This document shows, piece after piece, positions 10,059 to 18,834 of a stretch of DNA of 64,000 nt. How positions within the stretch are numbered: the first letter of the stretch is position 1; every line of letters begins with the position of its first letter. The position numbers and the translations under genes were made by a program. The notes under the pieces were generated by a model. It was not told the DNA's origin and ran no database searches. It worked only from the letters and a program-made list of their open reading frames with translations. Source of the stretch: Desulfobulbus sp. Tol-SR (lineage in GTDB: Bacteria > Desulfobacterota > Desulfobulbia > Desulfobulbales > Desulfocapsaceae); the NCBI GenBank assembly GCA_000769715.1, contig JROS01000055.1:81159-145158 (forward strand), written 5' to 3'.

Positions 10059-11651
10059 ATGATCGAACAGGCCCCCGCCTCCATCTTCCTCGTCGGTGCT
10101 GATTTTGATGCCGCCGCCATCGCTTTTCGCCTCGGTGGCGACTGCGCCGTCAGAGAGGTGGAGATCGATGAAGGGAAGGAGGAATTCCTCGACACCTTCG
10201 AATGGGGACTGTACCGGTCAGACCTGGCGCTGGCCCGCAGGGGACAGCGGTATCGGCTGTATGCGGCGGATGGGACGGTGCTGGGGGAAGGGAAGGGGCC
10301 GCGCAGAAAAAGGCCGTTCCGGTGGGATTTTCCCGACGGCCCGATTCGCGACGGGATCAGCGAAGGGGCCGATATCCGCGCCCTCTGTCCGAAACTGCAG
10401 TTGTCCAGGGTTCGCCGGTCGTTTCATCTCCTCAACGAAGACGAGAAAACCGTTCTCAGGCTGTGGCTCGACCACGTTGTCGTCAACGGCGACAATCGGG
10501 GACCGGTCACGCAGACGCAGCTGCATCTGGTCGGAGTCCGCGGCTATGACCACGAATATCAGGCTGTCCGTAGTCTGCTTGAGGAAGATGGACTGGAGCA
10601 GCCGACCGACCGGACGCACTTCCTGGCCCCGGTCCTCTCGGGGGCGGGTATCACCATTGGTGCCGCCGGCTCGAAGACGGTTGTGATCCTCGAGCGGGAT
10701 ATCTCCATGCGGGACGGTCTGCGCCAGGTGGGGCTGGCCGTGTTCGGCGACATCCGGAGAAACCTGCCGGGGACGATCGACGACATCGATACCGAATTTC
10801 TCCATGACCTGAGGATATCGCTGCGTCGCACCCGTTCGCTGCTGTCGATCTTGGCCAGGGCCCTCCCCGGTGTTCATTGTGATCATTTCCGCTCCGAGTT
10901 CCGGTGGATCACCCAGGCGACCGGCAAGGTCCGTGACTGCGATGTCTATCTGCTGAAGGAGGAAGAGTACCGCAGCATGCTGCCGGTCAGCCTCCATCCC
11001 GGGCTTGCCGGTTTTGTCCGGGGAATGCGGGCGTTCAGGAACAAAGAATTCAGGGCGATGAAAAAACAACTGAAATCGCCGCGGCTGGTGCGTCTGCTCA
11101 AGGAATGGCAGCATTTTCTGGAAAATCTGCCCCAGCCGGCCGACTCGACGGAGCAGGACCGTCCGTGCCGGGGTTTTGCCGCCAGGGCGGTAAAGAAACG
11201 ATTCAGGAAGGTCCTGCTGGAGGGTGAAAAACTGGGTCCCGACAGCCCCGACACCATGCTTCACGCCCTGCGGATCGAGGCGAAAAAACTGCGCTATCTC
11301 CTCGAATTCTTTTACTCGCTGTTCCCTGCGGAGGAGGTTGGCCTGCTGGTCAAGCACCTGAAGAAACTGCAGAACAATCTCGGAGACTACAACGATCTGG
11401 CCGTGCAGCAGGCGATGCTCGGAACCTTTCGCAGCCCTGGCCGGGTCGATGACCCGAAACAGGTCCTGGCCATTGCCGCCGCCCTTGGCGGCCTGGTGAC
11501 CCGGATCGCCGAACGGCAGCAGCAGGTTCGCGGTGAGTTCGAGGCCACCTTCGCCGATTTTGCCGGCGACGACAACAGGGAACTGGTGCGCAGGATCACC
11601 GCAACCGCAGGCGATGGCCAACTCTCCGCAGGACATGGTGCCCGGCAATGA
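10059..11651 (+). CDS. CYTH-like/CHAD domain protein
   Basis: 530 residues. The N-terminal 200 residues look like a diverged CYTH (triphosphate tunnel) domain: FLDTFEWGLYRSDLALARRG and later NEDEKTVLRLWLDHV. The C-terminal 300 form a CHAD helical domain, shown by the conserved histidines and basic residues in FLHDLRISLRRTRSLLSIL and MLHALRIEAKKLRYLLEFF. CHAD domains bind polyphosphate and often localise to polyphosphate granules (family knowledge). The last 4 bases overlap the start of the ParA-type gene (ATGA), showing translational coupling. A PPK2 gene is 5 kb away. A role at polyphosphate granules is inferred. Confidence 0.88.
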   Translation: MIEQAPASIFLVGADFDAAAIAFRLGGDCAVREVEIDEGKEEFLDTFEWGLYRSDLALARRGQRYRLYAADGTVLGEGKGPRRKRPFRWDFPDGPIRDGISEGADIRALCPKLQLSRVRRSFHLLNEDEKTVLRLWLDHVVVNGDNRGPVTQTQLHLVGVRGYDHEYQAVRSLLEEDGLEQPTDRTHFLAPVLSGAGITIGAAGSKTVVILERDISMRDGLRQVGLAVFGDIRRNLPGTIDDIDTEFLHDLRISLRRTRSLLSILARALPGVHCDHFRSEFRWITQATGKVRDCDVYLLKEEEYRSMLPVSLHPGLAGFVRGMRAFRNKEFRAMKKQLKSPRLVRLLKEWQHFLENLPQPADSTEQDRPCRGFAARAVKKRFRKVLLEGEKLGPDSPDTMLHALRIEAKKLRYLLEFFYSLFPAEEVGLLVKHLKKLQNNLGDYNDLAVQQAMLGTFRSPGRVDDPKQVLAIAAALGGLVTRIAERQQQVRGEFEATFADFAGDDNRELVRRITATAGDGQLSAGHGARQ

Positions 11652-12394
11652 AAACAGTGGCTATCTACAGCAGCAAGGGCGGGGTGGGCAAGACCGCCAC
11701 CGCCGTCAACCTCGCCTACACCGCTTCCATGTCCGGGCAGCGGACCCTGCTCTGCGACATGGACTCGCAGGGGGCGGCTTCGTACTATTTCCGGATCAAG
11801 GCGAAGAAGAAATTCAACAGCGAGAGACTGCTCGATGGCGATATCGCGAAGAATATCCGGGGGACGGATTTTATTCACCTTGACCTGCTGCCGGCACATT
11901 TTTCCTTCCGCAACCTTGATCTCGCCCTGAACGAATTCAGCAAAAAAAAACGGCGGCAGGCCCTGGTCAGACTTTTTGCCCCCTTAGCCGAGGACTATGA
12001 AATCCTCATCCTCGATTGCCCTCCGAATCTGACCCTGCTCTCGGAGAACATCATCGAGGCGGCCGATGTCCTCATCTGTCCGGTCATTCCCACCACGCTG
12101 TCGCTGATCGCCCTGGAGCAACTGCTCAAGCTGTTCACCAAACTCGGTGCCGACAAGGACAAGATCCTCGCCTTTTTCTCCATGGTCGAACGGCGGAAGT
12201 CCATGCACCTGGCGACCATGGAGAAGTACAGCAAATATCAGTTGTTTTTAAAGACCTCGATCCCCTTTCTGGCCGAGATCGAAAAAATGGGCATCCTCCG
12301 CCAGCCGGTCGGGGCGGCGGCTCGACAGTCACCGGCCGCCCGGCAGTACGAAAAACTGTGGCAGGAAGTGATACAACGGAGCGAACCGGCATGA
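11648..12394 (+). CDS. ParA/MinD-family ATPase
   Basis: 248 residues. The deviant Walker A box SSKGGVGKTATAVNLA carries the signature lysine of ParA/MinD ATPases. Walker A' is in LLCDMDSQGAAS and Walker B in YEILILDCPPNLTLLSE, followed by the PVIPTTLSLIALEQL segment. It lacks an HTH domain, so it is a short ParA of the cargo-positioning type. No ParB is nearby. Overlap with the CHAD gene before it and with sixA after it indicates one operon. Dimerisation on the nucleoid with ATP is the family mechanism; the cargo is unknown, and the CHAD protein is the natural candidate. Confidence 0.9.
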   Translation: MKTVAIYSSKGGVGKTATAVNLAYTASMSGQRTLLCDMDSQGAASYYFRIKAKKKFNSERLLDGDIAKNIRGTDFIHLDLLPAHFSFRNLDLALNEFSKKKRRQALVRLFAPLAEDYEILILDCPPNLTLLSENIIEAADVLICPVIPTTLSLIALEQLLKLFTKLGADKDKILAFFSMVERRKSMHLATMEKYSKYQLFLKTSIPFLAEIEKMGILRQPVGAAARQSPAARQYEKLWQEVIQRSEPA

Positions 12395-12894
12395 GAAGGC
12401 TGTATCTGATCCGTCATGCCAAATCGAGTTGGGCGGAGGCGGGGCTGGACGATTTTGACCGGCCGCTGAACCACCGCGGCAAGGCCGACGCCCCCTTCAT
12501 GGGGCGGAGACTGTCCGGCCACGGGGTACGCCCCGACCTCATTGTCGCCAGTCCGGCGAAAAGGGCCAGGAAGACGGCCCGCATCATCGCCGAGGCGCTT
12601 GGATTCGCGGAGAAATCGATTCACCTTGATTCGGCGCTGTACATGGCCGAGGTGCCGGCCCTGCTCGAGACCATCGCCGGGGTACCGGACAGCACCGAGG
12701 AACTGGCCCTCGTCGGTCACAACTACGGCATCACCGACCTCGCCGAATGGCTGACCGGGCGGAGCATCGGCAATATCCCCACCTGCGGCGCCGTCGGCAT
12801 CGAATTCGACTGCCGGTCATGGTCAGAGCTCAAGGAAGGCTCCGGCCGCCTGCTGTTCTTCGACTACCCCAAAAAACATTCCGGCCGCGAATAA
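12391..12894 (+). CDS. sixA: phosphohistidine phosphatase SixA
   Basis: 167 residues of the histidine phosphatase (phosphoglycerate mutase-like) superfamily. The catalytic RHG-type motif reads LIRHAKSSWAEAG, as in SixA (RHA rather than RHG). The second-half histidine is in LVGHNYGITDLAEWL, and NHRGKADAP is also family-typical. SixA removes phosphate from histidine residues of phosphorelay or PTS proteins. The start ATG overlaps the ParA stop (ATGA), and its own stop overlaps the MFS start (TAATG). Pairing with a CHAD protein is notable because both act on phosphate-rich substrates. Confidence 0.9.
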   Translation: MRRLYLIRHAKSSWAEAGLDDFDRPLNHRGKADAPFMGRRLSGHGVRPDLIVASPAKRARKTARIIAEALGFAEKSIHLDSALYMAEVPALLETIAGVPDSTEELALVGHNYGITDLAEWLTGRSIGNIPTCGAVGIEFDCRSWSELKEGSGRLLFFDYPKKHSGRE

Positions 12895-14123
12895 TGACGG
12901 CCGGCACGCAGGCCATGGCAGACGGCGGATACCTGCCGTTCCGACGGGTACTGCCGCAGCTGGCACTCCTGTCGTCGCTCTTTCTGCTCAATTTTCTCTC
13001 CCGCATCATCTTTGCACCGCTGCTGCCGCAGATCGAGCAGGAACTCGGCTTCGGCCATACGGTGTCGGGCTCCTTTTTTCTGTGGATTTCCGTTGGTTAT
13101 TTCCCCTCGGTGCTGACCTCCGGGTTTGTCTCGGCGCGCATCACCTTCAAACGGACAATCGTCCTGTCCACCCTCGCCGCCGGCTGTGTCCTCGTCATGC
13201 TGGCCCATTGCCGGACCATGACCGGCATCCGTGCCGCCCTGTTCGGGCTCGGCCTCGCCTCCGGTCTCTACCTGCCGGCGGGACTGTCGACGATCACCGG
13301 GATGGTGGCACCGACTTTCTGGGGGCGGGGCATCGCCGTCCACGAACTGGCGCCGAATATCGGTTTCATCATTGCGCCGCTGATCTGCGGGGTGATGGTG
13401 CGGTGGTCGACCTGGCGCCACGGGATCGAGGGCATCGGTGTCGGCCTGATCGTCATGGCGGTGCTGTACGGTCTGAAGGGGCGGGGCGGCAGGGATCGGG
13501 GGGTGCCTCCCGATCTCGCGGTCTTTCGCGTCTTTCTGGCCATGCCGCAGTTTTGGCTGATGATCCTGCTGTTTTCCCTGGCCATCTGCTCGACCATGGG
13601 GATCTATGCGATGCTGCCGTTGCTGCTGGTCACCGGCCAGGGGATGGATGGCGACAGCGCCAACCGTCTCCTCTCGCTGTCGCGGTTCTGCACGATCATC
13701 ATGCCGGTCCCGGCCGGCTGGCTCGGCGATCGCTACGGCAACCGGCGGGTGATGGTGGCGGCCCTGCTGCTCGCCGGCCTGCTGACGATCCCGCTCGGCC
13801 TCCTGTCCGGCGGCCCTCTGCTCGCCGCGGTCTTTCTCCAGCCGCTGGTCGCCGTCTGTTTCTTCCCCTCGGCCTTCGCCGTCCTCAGCACGCTGGGGGG
13901 AAAGAAGCTGGGGGCGGCGGCGGTTTCCCTCTCCATCCCGATGGCGTTTCTGGTCGGCGGCGGAGTCATGCCGACCCTGATCGGCGGCATCGGCGATCAC
14001 TTCGACCTCGGCGCCGGTTTTGTCGTGGCCGGCCTGGCGATGACTGTTGCCGCCGTCCTGGCCGCGGTTATCCTGCGGCGGGAGGCGAGGGCGAGGGGTG
14101 CGGAGCATGATCCGCGGTCATAA
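12894..14123 (+). CDS. major facilitator superfamily transporter
   Basis: 409 residues with about 12 hydrophobic segments. The start is fixed by the TAATG overlap with sixA. The usual charged loop between helices 2 and 3 is weakly conserved (SARITFKRTIV), and the second copy reads GWLGDRYGNRRVM between helices 8 and 9, which is the MFS motif DxxGNRR. Inner-membrane secondary transporter; the substrate cannot be told. It is the last gene of the apparent argJ-CHAD-parA-sixA-MFS operon. Confidence 0.85.
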   Translation: MTAGTQAMADGGYLPFRRVLPQLALLSSLFLLNFLSRIIFAPLLPQIEQELGFGHTVSGSFFLWISVGYFPSVLTSGFVSARITFKRTIVLSTLAAGCVLVMLAHCRTMTGIRAALFGLGLASGLYLPAGLSTITGMVAPTFWGRGIAVHELAPNIGFIIAPLICGVMVRWSTWRHGIEGIGVGLIVMAVLYGLKGRGGRDRGVPPDLAVFRVFLAMPQFWLMILLFSLAICSTMGIYAMLPLLLVTGQGMDGDSANRLLSLSRFCTIIMPVPAGWLGDRYGNRRVMVAALLLAGLLTIPLGLLSGGPLLAAVFLQPLVAVCFFPSAFAVLSTLGGKKLGAAAVSLSIPMAFLVGGGVMPTLIGGIGDHFDLGAGFVVAGLAMTVAAVLAAVILRREARARGAEHDPRS

Positions 14124-14269
14124 AGGTTGCCATAGCTGTTGAAATACCGTTTTCCGTCCGGTATATCCGCCACTGGATTGCCAACGCCCCGGCGAGGCTG
14201 ATCGACCATCAAACTTCATCCTCCGCCGAGAAAAAGAGAAGGACGGTACAATGAATAAGGGGAACTTGG

Positions 14270-15262
14270 GTGTCTGAAACGGAAAACAACGCCACGTCCA
14301 GCCGCAGCGACTTGATCCGGGACGTATTTCTCTCCCTGCTGCGGGAAACGGCGCTCACCAGCTGGGAGCTGATCAAGATCACCGTGCCGGTGGTGATCAT
14401 CACCAAGGTCCTCGAGGAACTGGGGATGATCACCTGGCTCGGCTACCTGCTCGAACCGGTGATGGGCCTGGTCGGATTGCCCGGCTCCCTCGGCCTGGTC
14501 TGGGCGATGGCGATGCTGACCAGCATCTACGGCGGCATGGCGGTCTTCGCCGCCCTGGCGCCCGGCCTGGCGCTGACCGGGGCGCAGGTGACGATCCTCT
14601 GCTCGATGATGCTGATCGCCCACACCCTGCCGCTGGAGTTGAGCATCAGCAAAAAGGCCGGGGCGGCAGTGCTGCCGATTGCCGTCCTGCGGGTCGGCGG
14701 GGCGGTCCTCTACGCCGTCCTGCTCGACCGGCTCTGCCGGTGGCTGGACCTGTGGCAGGGACCGGCCCGGCTGCTGTTCAAGACCGGCGAGATCGAACGC
14801 GACCTCGGCGGCTGGGCCCTTGATCAGATCATCAACCTCGGCATGATCATTTTGGTGATCTTTGCTATCATGGTCTGCATGCGCCTCCTCCGGGCGATCG
14901 GCGTCCTGGCGCTGTTCGAGCGCCTGCTCGGCCCGGTGCTGCCGGTGTTCGGCATGAGCCGGCAGGCGGCGCCGCTCACCGTCGTCGGCATGGTCATGGG
15001 GCTCAGCTACGGCGGCGCCCTGATCATCCGCGAGGCCTGTTCGGGCAAGCTCGATCGCCGGGAGATCTTCTATTCGATGGCCCTGATGGGGATCTGCCAC
15101 TCCCTGGTCGAGGACACCCTGCTGATGCTGGCGCTCGGCGGCCGGTTCGGCGGCATATTTTGGGGGAGGATTCTCTTTTCTCTTGGTATAGTGTTCGGTA
15201 TTGTCCGCCTGGCCCGCTACATTGAACAACGAAGGACAAGGATCCCGACAGGAACGGCCTGA
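14270..15262 (+). CDS. nucleoside-recognition (Gate) domain membrane protein
   Basis: 330 residues, mostly hydrophobic, with about eight membrane segments. Two Gate-type repeats are visible, each with an early WELIKITVPVVIITKVLEELG-like amphipathic start and conserved Gly-rich turns (SIYGGMAVFAALAPG and GLSYGGALIIREACS). The family includes SpmA/SpmB and YjiH-type proteins; transported substrates are mostly unknown. It starts with GTG, preceded by AAGGGG. avtA begins 31 bases after its stop. Confidence 0.82.
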   Translation: MSETENNATSSRSDLIRDVFLSLLRETALTSWELIKITVPVVIITKVLEELGMITWLGYLLEPVMGLVGLPGSLGLVWAMAMLTSIYGGMAVFAALAPGLALTGAQVTILCSMMLIAHTLPLELSISKKAGAAVLPIAVLRVGGAVLYAVLLDRLCRWLDLWQGPARLLFKTGEIERDLGGWALDQIINLGMIILVIFAIMVCMRLLRAIGVLALFERLLGPVLPVFGMSRQAAPLTVVGMVMGLSYGGALIIREACSGKLDRREIFYSMALMGICHSLVEDTLLMLALGGRFGGIFWGRILFSLGIVFGIVRLARYIEQRRTRIPTGTA

Positions 15263-15293
15263 ATGGCGGAACAGGCTGCTGTCTCACACTGCT

Positions 15294-16559
15294 ATGCGCT
15301 TTTCGAAATTTGGTCAACGATTGACCTGCGACGCCGGCATCCTCTCGCTGATGGACGATCTGGGGGCGGCCCGCAGCGAATACGAAGGGGAAATGATGAT
15401 GATGGGCGGCGGCAATCCCGGTCATGTCCCCGAATTCCAGGAACTGCTCCGCCGCAACCTCCAGGAGATCTGCGGCGACCCTGCGGCCTTCCGGGAACTG
15501 GTCGGGGCCTACAGTCCGCCCCAGGGCGATGCGGCATTCATCGAGGTCCTCGCCGACCTGCTGTCCCGGCACTGCGGCTGGCCGGTCGGACCGGACAACA
15601 TCTGCCTCACCAACGGCAGCCAGACCGCCTTCTTCATGCTGTTCAACCTCCTGGCCGGCGTTTGTCCCGACGGCAGCTGCAGGAAGATCTGCCTGCCGCT
15701 GGCCCCTGAATATATCGGCTATGCCGATCTCGGTCTGTGCGACGATTTCTTCGTCGCCACCAAACCGAAAATCGAGCGGATCGGCGACGATATGTTCAAG
15801 TACCATATCGACTTCGACGCCCTCGAGATCACCCCTGATATCGGCGCCATCTGCGTTTCGCGCCCGACCAATCCGAGCGGCAACGTCATCACCGACAGTG
15901 AGGTCCAGGCCCTCGACCGCCTGGCCCGGAGGCATGGCGTGCCGCTGATCATCGACAACGCCTACGGCCTGCCCTTCCCGGGGATGGTCTATGCCGAGGC
16001 CGCCCCGTTCTGGAACGACAACACCGTGGTCTGCCTGTCGCTGTCCAAGCTCGGGCTGCCGGCGGTCCGGACCGGCATTATCGTCGCCCGGCCGGAGATC
16101 GTCCGCGCCCTGGCCAGCATGAATGCCATCATGTCGCTGTCGCCGGGCAGCTTCGGCGCCATGGTGACGAGGAAACTGTTTGCCTCCGGCGAGGTGGTCG
16201 ATCTCAGCCGCAACCTGATCGGCCCCTTTTACCGCCGCAAGATGGAAAAGGCGGTGGCGGCGGTTCGCCGGGAATGCGCCGGTCTGCCCTATCGGATCCA
16301 CAGGCCGGAGGGGGCGATGTTTCTGTGGCTGTGGTTCGAGGGGCTGCCGCTGTCGAGCCTCGACTTCTACCGCCGATTGAAGCGCCGGGGCGCCCTGGTG
16401 GTATCCGGGCATTATTTCTTCCCGGGGTTGAAGGAGGAGTGGCGGCATCGGCAGGAATGTGTTCGGGTAACCTATTCCCAGAACGACGAGGATGTGGCCA
16501 ACGGCATCGCCATCATCGGCCGCGAGGCCGGAAAGGCGTATGCCGGTTCGGGTCAATAG
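15294..16559 (+). CDS. avtA: valine-pyruvate aminotransferase AvtA
   Basis: 421 residues, close to E. coli AvtA along its length. Fold-type I PLP enzyme: the PLP lysine lies in LSLSKLGLPAVRTG, with SRPTNPSGNVI and IDNAYGLPFPG binding the cofactor. MGGGNPGHVPE near the N-terminus and EGAMFLWLWFEGLPLSS near the C-terminus are strongly family-specific. It transfers the amino group between valine/2-oxoisovalerate and alanine/pyruvate in the cytoplasm. The start at MRFSKFGQ fits the family although no Shine-Dalgarno sequence is obvious. Confidence 0.94.
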   Translation: MRFSKFGQRLTCDAGILSLMDDLGAARSEYEGEMMMMGGGNPGHVPEFQELLRRNLQEICGDPAAFRELVGAYSPPQGDAAFIEVLADLLSRHCGWPVGPDNICLTNGSQTAFFMLFNLLAGVCPDGSCRKICLPLAPEYIGYADLGLCDDFFVATKPKIERIGDDMFKYHIDFDALEITPDIGAICVSRPTNPSGNVITDSEVQALDRLARRHGVPLIIDNAYGLPFPGMVYAEAAPFWNDNTVVCLSLSKLGLPAVRTGIIVARPEIVRALASMNAIMSLSPGSFGAMVTRKLFASGEVVDLSRNLIGPFYRRKMEKAVAAVRRECAGLPYRIHRPEGAMFLWLWFEGLPLSSLDFYRRLKRRGALVVSGHYFFPGLKEEWRHRQECVRVTYSQNDEDVANGIAIIGREAGKAYAGSGQ

Positions 16560-16595
16560 TTAATTCGCCGTATATTTCCGGAGGTCTGTCGATCT

Positions 16596-18365
16596 ATGAA
16601 ACATCCTGCAGTGCATATCTGTCTTGTGCTCCTGGCGATCCTGTCGGCACCGTCCCTGGTTGCCGCCGACTGCCTCGAAGGGGACTGTCGGAACGGCAAG
16701 GGGGTCTTCGTCCACAAGGACGGCCGGCGTTACCAGGGAGAATTCAAGAATGGCGTCATCAGTGGCACCGGTACACTGACCCTGCCCAATGGGGTTGAGT
16801 ACAGCGGGCAGTTCCGCAACGGCCGGCTCTACGGTGTCGGTCGGATGACCGGCCCGAAAGGATTGAGCTACGAGGGGGAATTCCGGGACAACCTCTTCCA
16901 TGGCAAGGGGACACTGGTTGGTGGTGATGGCCTGCAGTACATGGGTGAATTCGACAGCGGCCGCTATCATGGAGAAGGCATCCTGTTCTACCCCGACGGT
17001 CGGGAATACAAGGGAAGGTTCCTGAACAACACCGTCGATGGTCATGGCAAGCTCACTTACCCGGACGGCACCTGGTACGAGGGGGAGTTCCGTAACGGCA
17101 AGCCCGAGGGGCGAGGCACCCGCAAATATATTGACGGCGGATCGTATACCGGCGATTTCCGCGGCTCGGTCCGCCATGGCTTCGGGGTCTATACCGCCGC
17201 CAATGGCGAGGAGTTCGAGGGAGGCTTCAGCGAGGACAAGCCGCATGGCGAGGGCATCAAACGCTATCCCGGCGGGGGCACGTACAAGGGGACGTTCAAG
17301 GATGGATTGCGGTACGGCAAGGGAAAGATGGACTACGCCGATGGATCCTGGTATGAAGGCGAGTTTGTCGAGGACCGGGAAGAGGGCCGGGGCATTCGCG
17401 AATATGCCGACGGCAGCCGCTACGAAGGCGAATTCTCCCACGGCAAGCGTCACGGCAAAGGCCGATTGACCCTCGCCGACGGCGGCGTCTACAAAGGGGA
17501 GTTCGCGGGTGACGTCATGCATGGGGAAGGGTCCATCCGCTATGCCGACGGCCGCAAATATCAGGGAGCCTTCCTCAACGGTAAACCGGCCCCCCAATCC
17601 GAACCGTCACCGGCGCCGGCGGTTATGACCGGCAACGACGATGAAGTCCCTGACTGGCTGTTGAAGCCTGAGGAAGAGGTGGCGGACGAAGACCCTGATG
17701 CGACTGCAGCCGCCGGCGGTGGTGCCGGTCAGCCCGATGCCTATCGCTTCGAGGATGGCAGGATTGTTGTCGCCGCAAGCGGCCGCGCGGCCAACGGCAA
17801 GGTGCAGGTGGTCTTCCCGGATGGCCGTGTCTACGAGGGAATGGCCAGGGATGGGCGCATGGACGGGAAAGGGGCGTTGCTGCTCCCCGGCGGTGATACC
17901 TACAAGGGCGGTTTCTCGCAGGGAAAGTTCGAGGGCAGGGGGGTCTACCGCTATGCCGATGGTCGCGAATATGATGGAATCTTCCGTGCCGGGTTGAAGG
18001 AGGGGAAAGGAACGTTCTCCTATACCGATGGGACCAAATATGTCGGCCAGTTCAAGGCCGATCTGTTTTCAGGCAAAGGGGAATACAGTTTTGCCGACGG
18101 CAGTCATTACAGCGGCGAATTTGCCGGCGGCGAGTTCAACGGCAGGGGGAAACTGCGCTATCTGGATGGATCGGTGTACCAGGGCGATTTCAAGGATGAC
18201 CTGCCGGATGGAGAAGGGGTGCTGGTCGGCAAGGACGGCAGCCGCTACGAGGGAGAATTCCGGCGCGGCAAGCGCAATGGGCAGGGGCGTCTGGAGTTGA
18301 AAACAGGCAAGATCTACGAAGGGTTGTTCGACAACAACCGATTTATCGGTTCGAGAAAGTCATAA
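16596..18365 (+). CDS. secreted MORN-repeat protein (about 21 repeats)
   Basis: 589 residues with a signal peptide (MKHPAVHICLVLLAILSAPS, cleavage near VAA). I count 13 MORN repeats of about 23 residues in a first block (about 25-330; for example YEGEFRNGKPEGRG), then a Pro/Glu-rich linker (about 330-400) with PDWLLKPEEEV, then 8 repeats to the C-terminus. MORN repeats form an elongated beta ribbon and often bind lipids or partner proteins. Export makes an envelope or periplasmic role likely. A DUF4177-like gene follows after 2 bases. Confidence 0.9.
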   Translation: MKHPAVHICLVLLAILSAPSLVAADCLEGDCRNGKGVFVHKDGRRYQGEFKNGVISGTGTLTLPNGVEYSGQFRNGRLYGVGRMTGPKGLSYEGEFRDNLFHGKGTLVGGDGLQYMGEFDSGRYHGEGILFYPDGREYKGRFLNNTVDGHGKLTYPDGTWYEGEFRNGKPEGRGTRKYIDGGSYTGDFRGSVRHGFGVYTAANGEEFEGGFSEDKPHGEGIKRYPGGGTYKGTFKDGLRYGKGKMDYADGSWYEGEFVEDREEGRGIREYADGSRYEGEFSHGKRHGKGRLTLADGGVYKGEFAGDVMHGEGSIRYADGRKYQGAFLNGKPAPQSEPSPAPAVMTGNDDEVPDWLLKPEEEVADEDPDATAAAGGGAGQPDAYRFEDGRIVVAASGRAANGKVQVVFPDGRVYEGMARDGRMDGKGALLLPGGDTYKGGFSQGKFEGRGVYRYADGREYDGIFRAGLKEGKGTFSYTDGTKYVGQFKADLFSGKGEYSFADGSHYSGEFAGGEFNGRGKLRYLDGSVYQGDFKDDLPDGEGVLVGKDGSRYEGEFRRGKRNGQGRLELKTGKIYEGLFDNNRFIGSRKS

Positions 18366-18367
18366 GC

Positions 18368-18775
18368 ATGAATGAGGTAGAAACGAGGATGCGCTGGAGC
18401 TATAAAACCGTTTTATACGAGTTGAAAAAGGAAGGGCTGCTCGGCAACGCCTTCCTGGATGAGTCGGAAATCGAGCTGTCGCTCAACGAGTTCGGGGCGG
18501 CGGGGTGGGAATTGATTTCGATGATCGAGACCCGCGACGGCATTATCGCCGTGTTCAAACAGCCGTTGGGCCGGATTCCGGTCCAACCCGAGATCGATGA
18601 AGAGCAGGAAGAGCGAGTGGCGAGGCCGCCGTTGCACTCGCCGCCGTTGCAGCCGTCGCCTCCGGTGATTCGGGAGAGAATCGTTCCCCCTGTCCGGCCG
18701 GTCGTCAAGACCAATGCTGAACCGGAGCAGGAGCGGGAAACGCAGTACTCGATCGGCTCGATTCGAATCGAATAG
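18368..18775 (+). CDS. DUF4177-like protein with proline-rich tail
   Basis: 135 residues. The first 65 match the small DUF4177 pattern (MRWSYKTVLYELKKEG, then ELSLNEFGAAGWELISMIE and a short final strand). The rest is disordered, Pro- and Glu-rich (PPLHSPPLQPSPPV), ending in GSIRIE. No signal peptide. It follows the MORN-protein gene by 2 bases, so the two are co-transcribed and perhaps functionally linked. Function unknown. Confidence 0.75.
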   Translation: MNEVETRMRWSYKTVLYELKKEGLLGNAFLDESEIELSLNEFGAAGWELISMIETRDGIIAVFKQPLGRIPVQPEIDEEQEERVARPPLHSPPLQPSPPVIRERIVPPVRPVVKTNAEPEQERETQYSIGSIRIE

Positions 18776-18834
18776 CCGCGGCCATCGGGGCCCATCGCCG
18801 TTGCCGGATGGCGATGGACCCCGCTTCCCGGATC

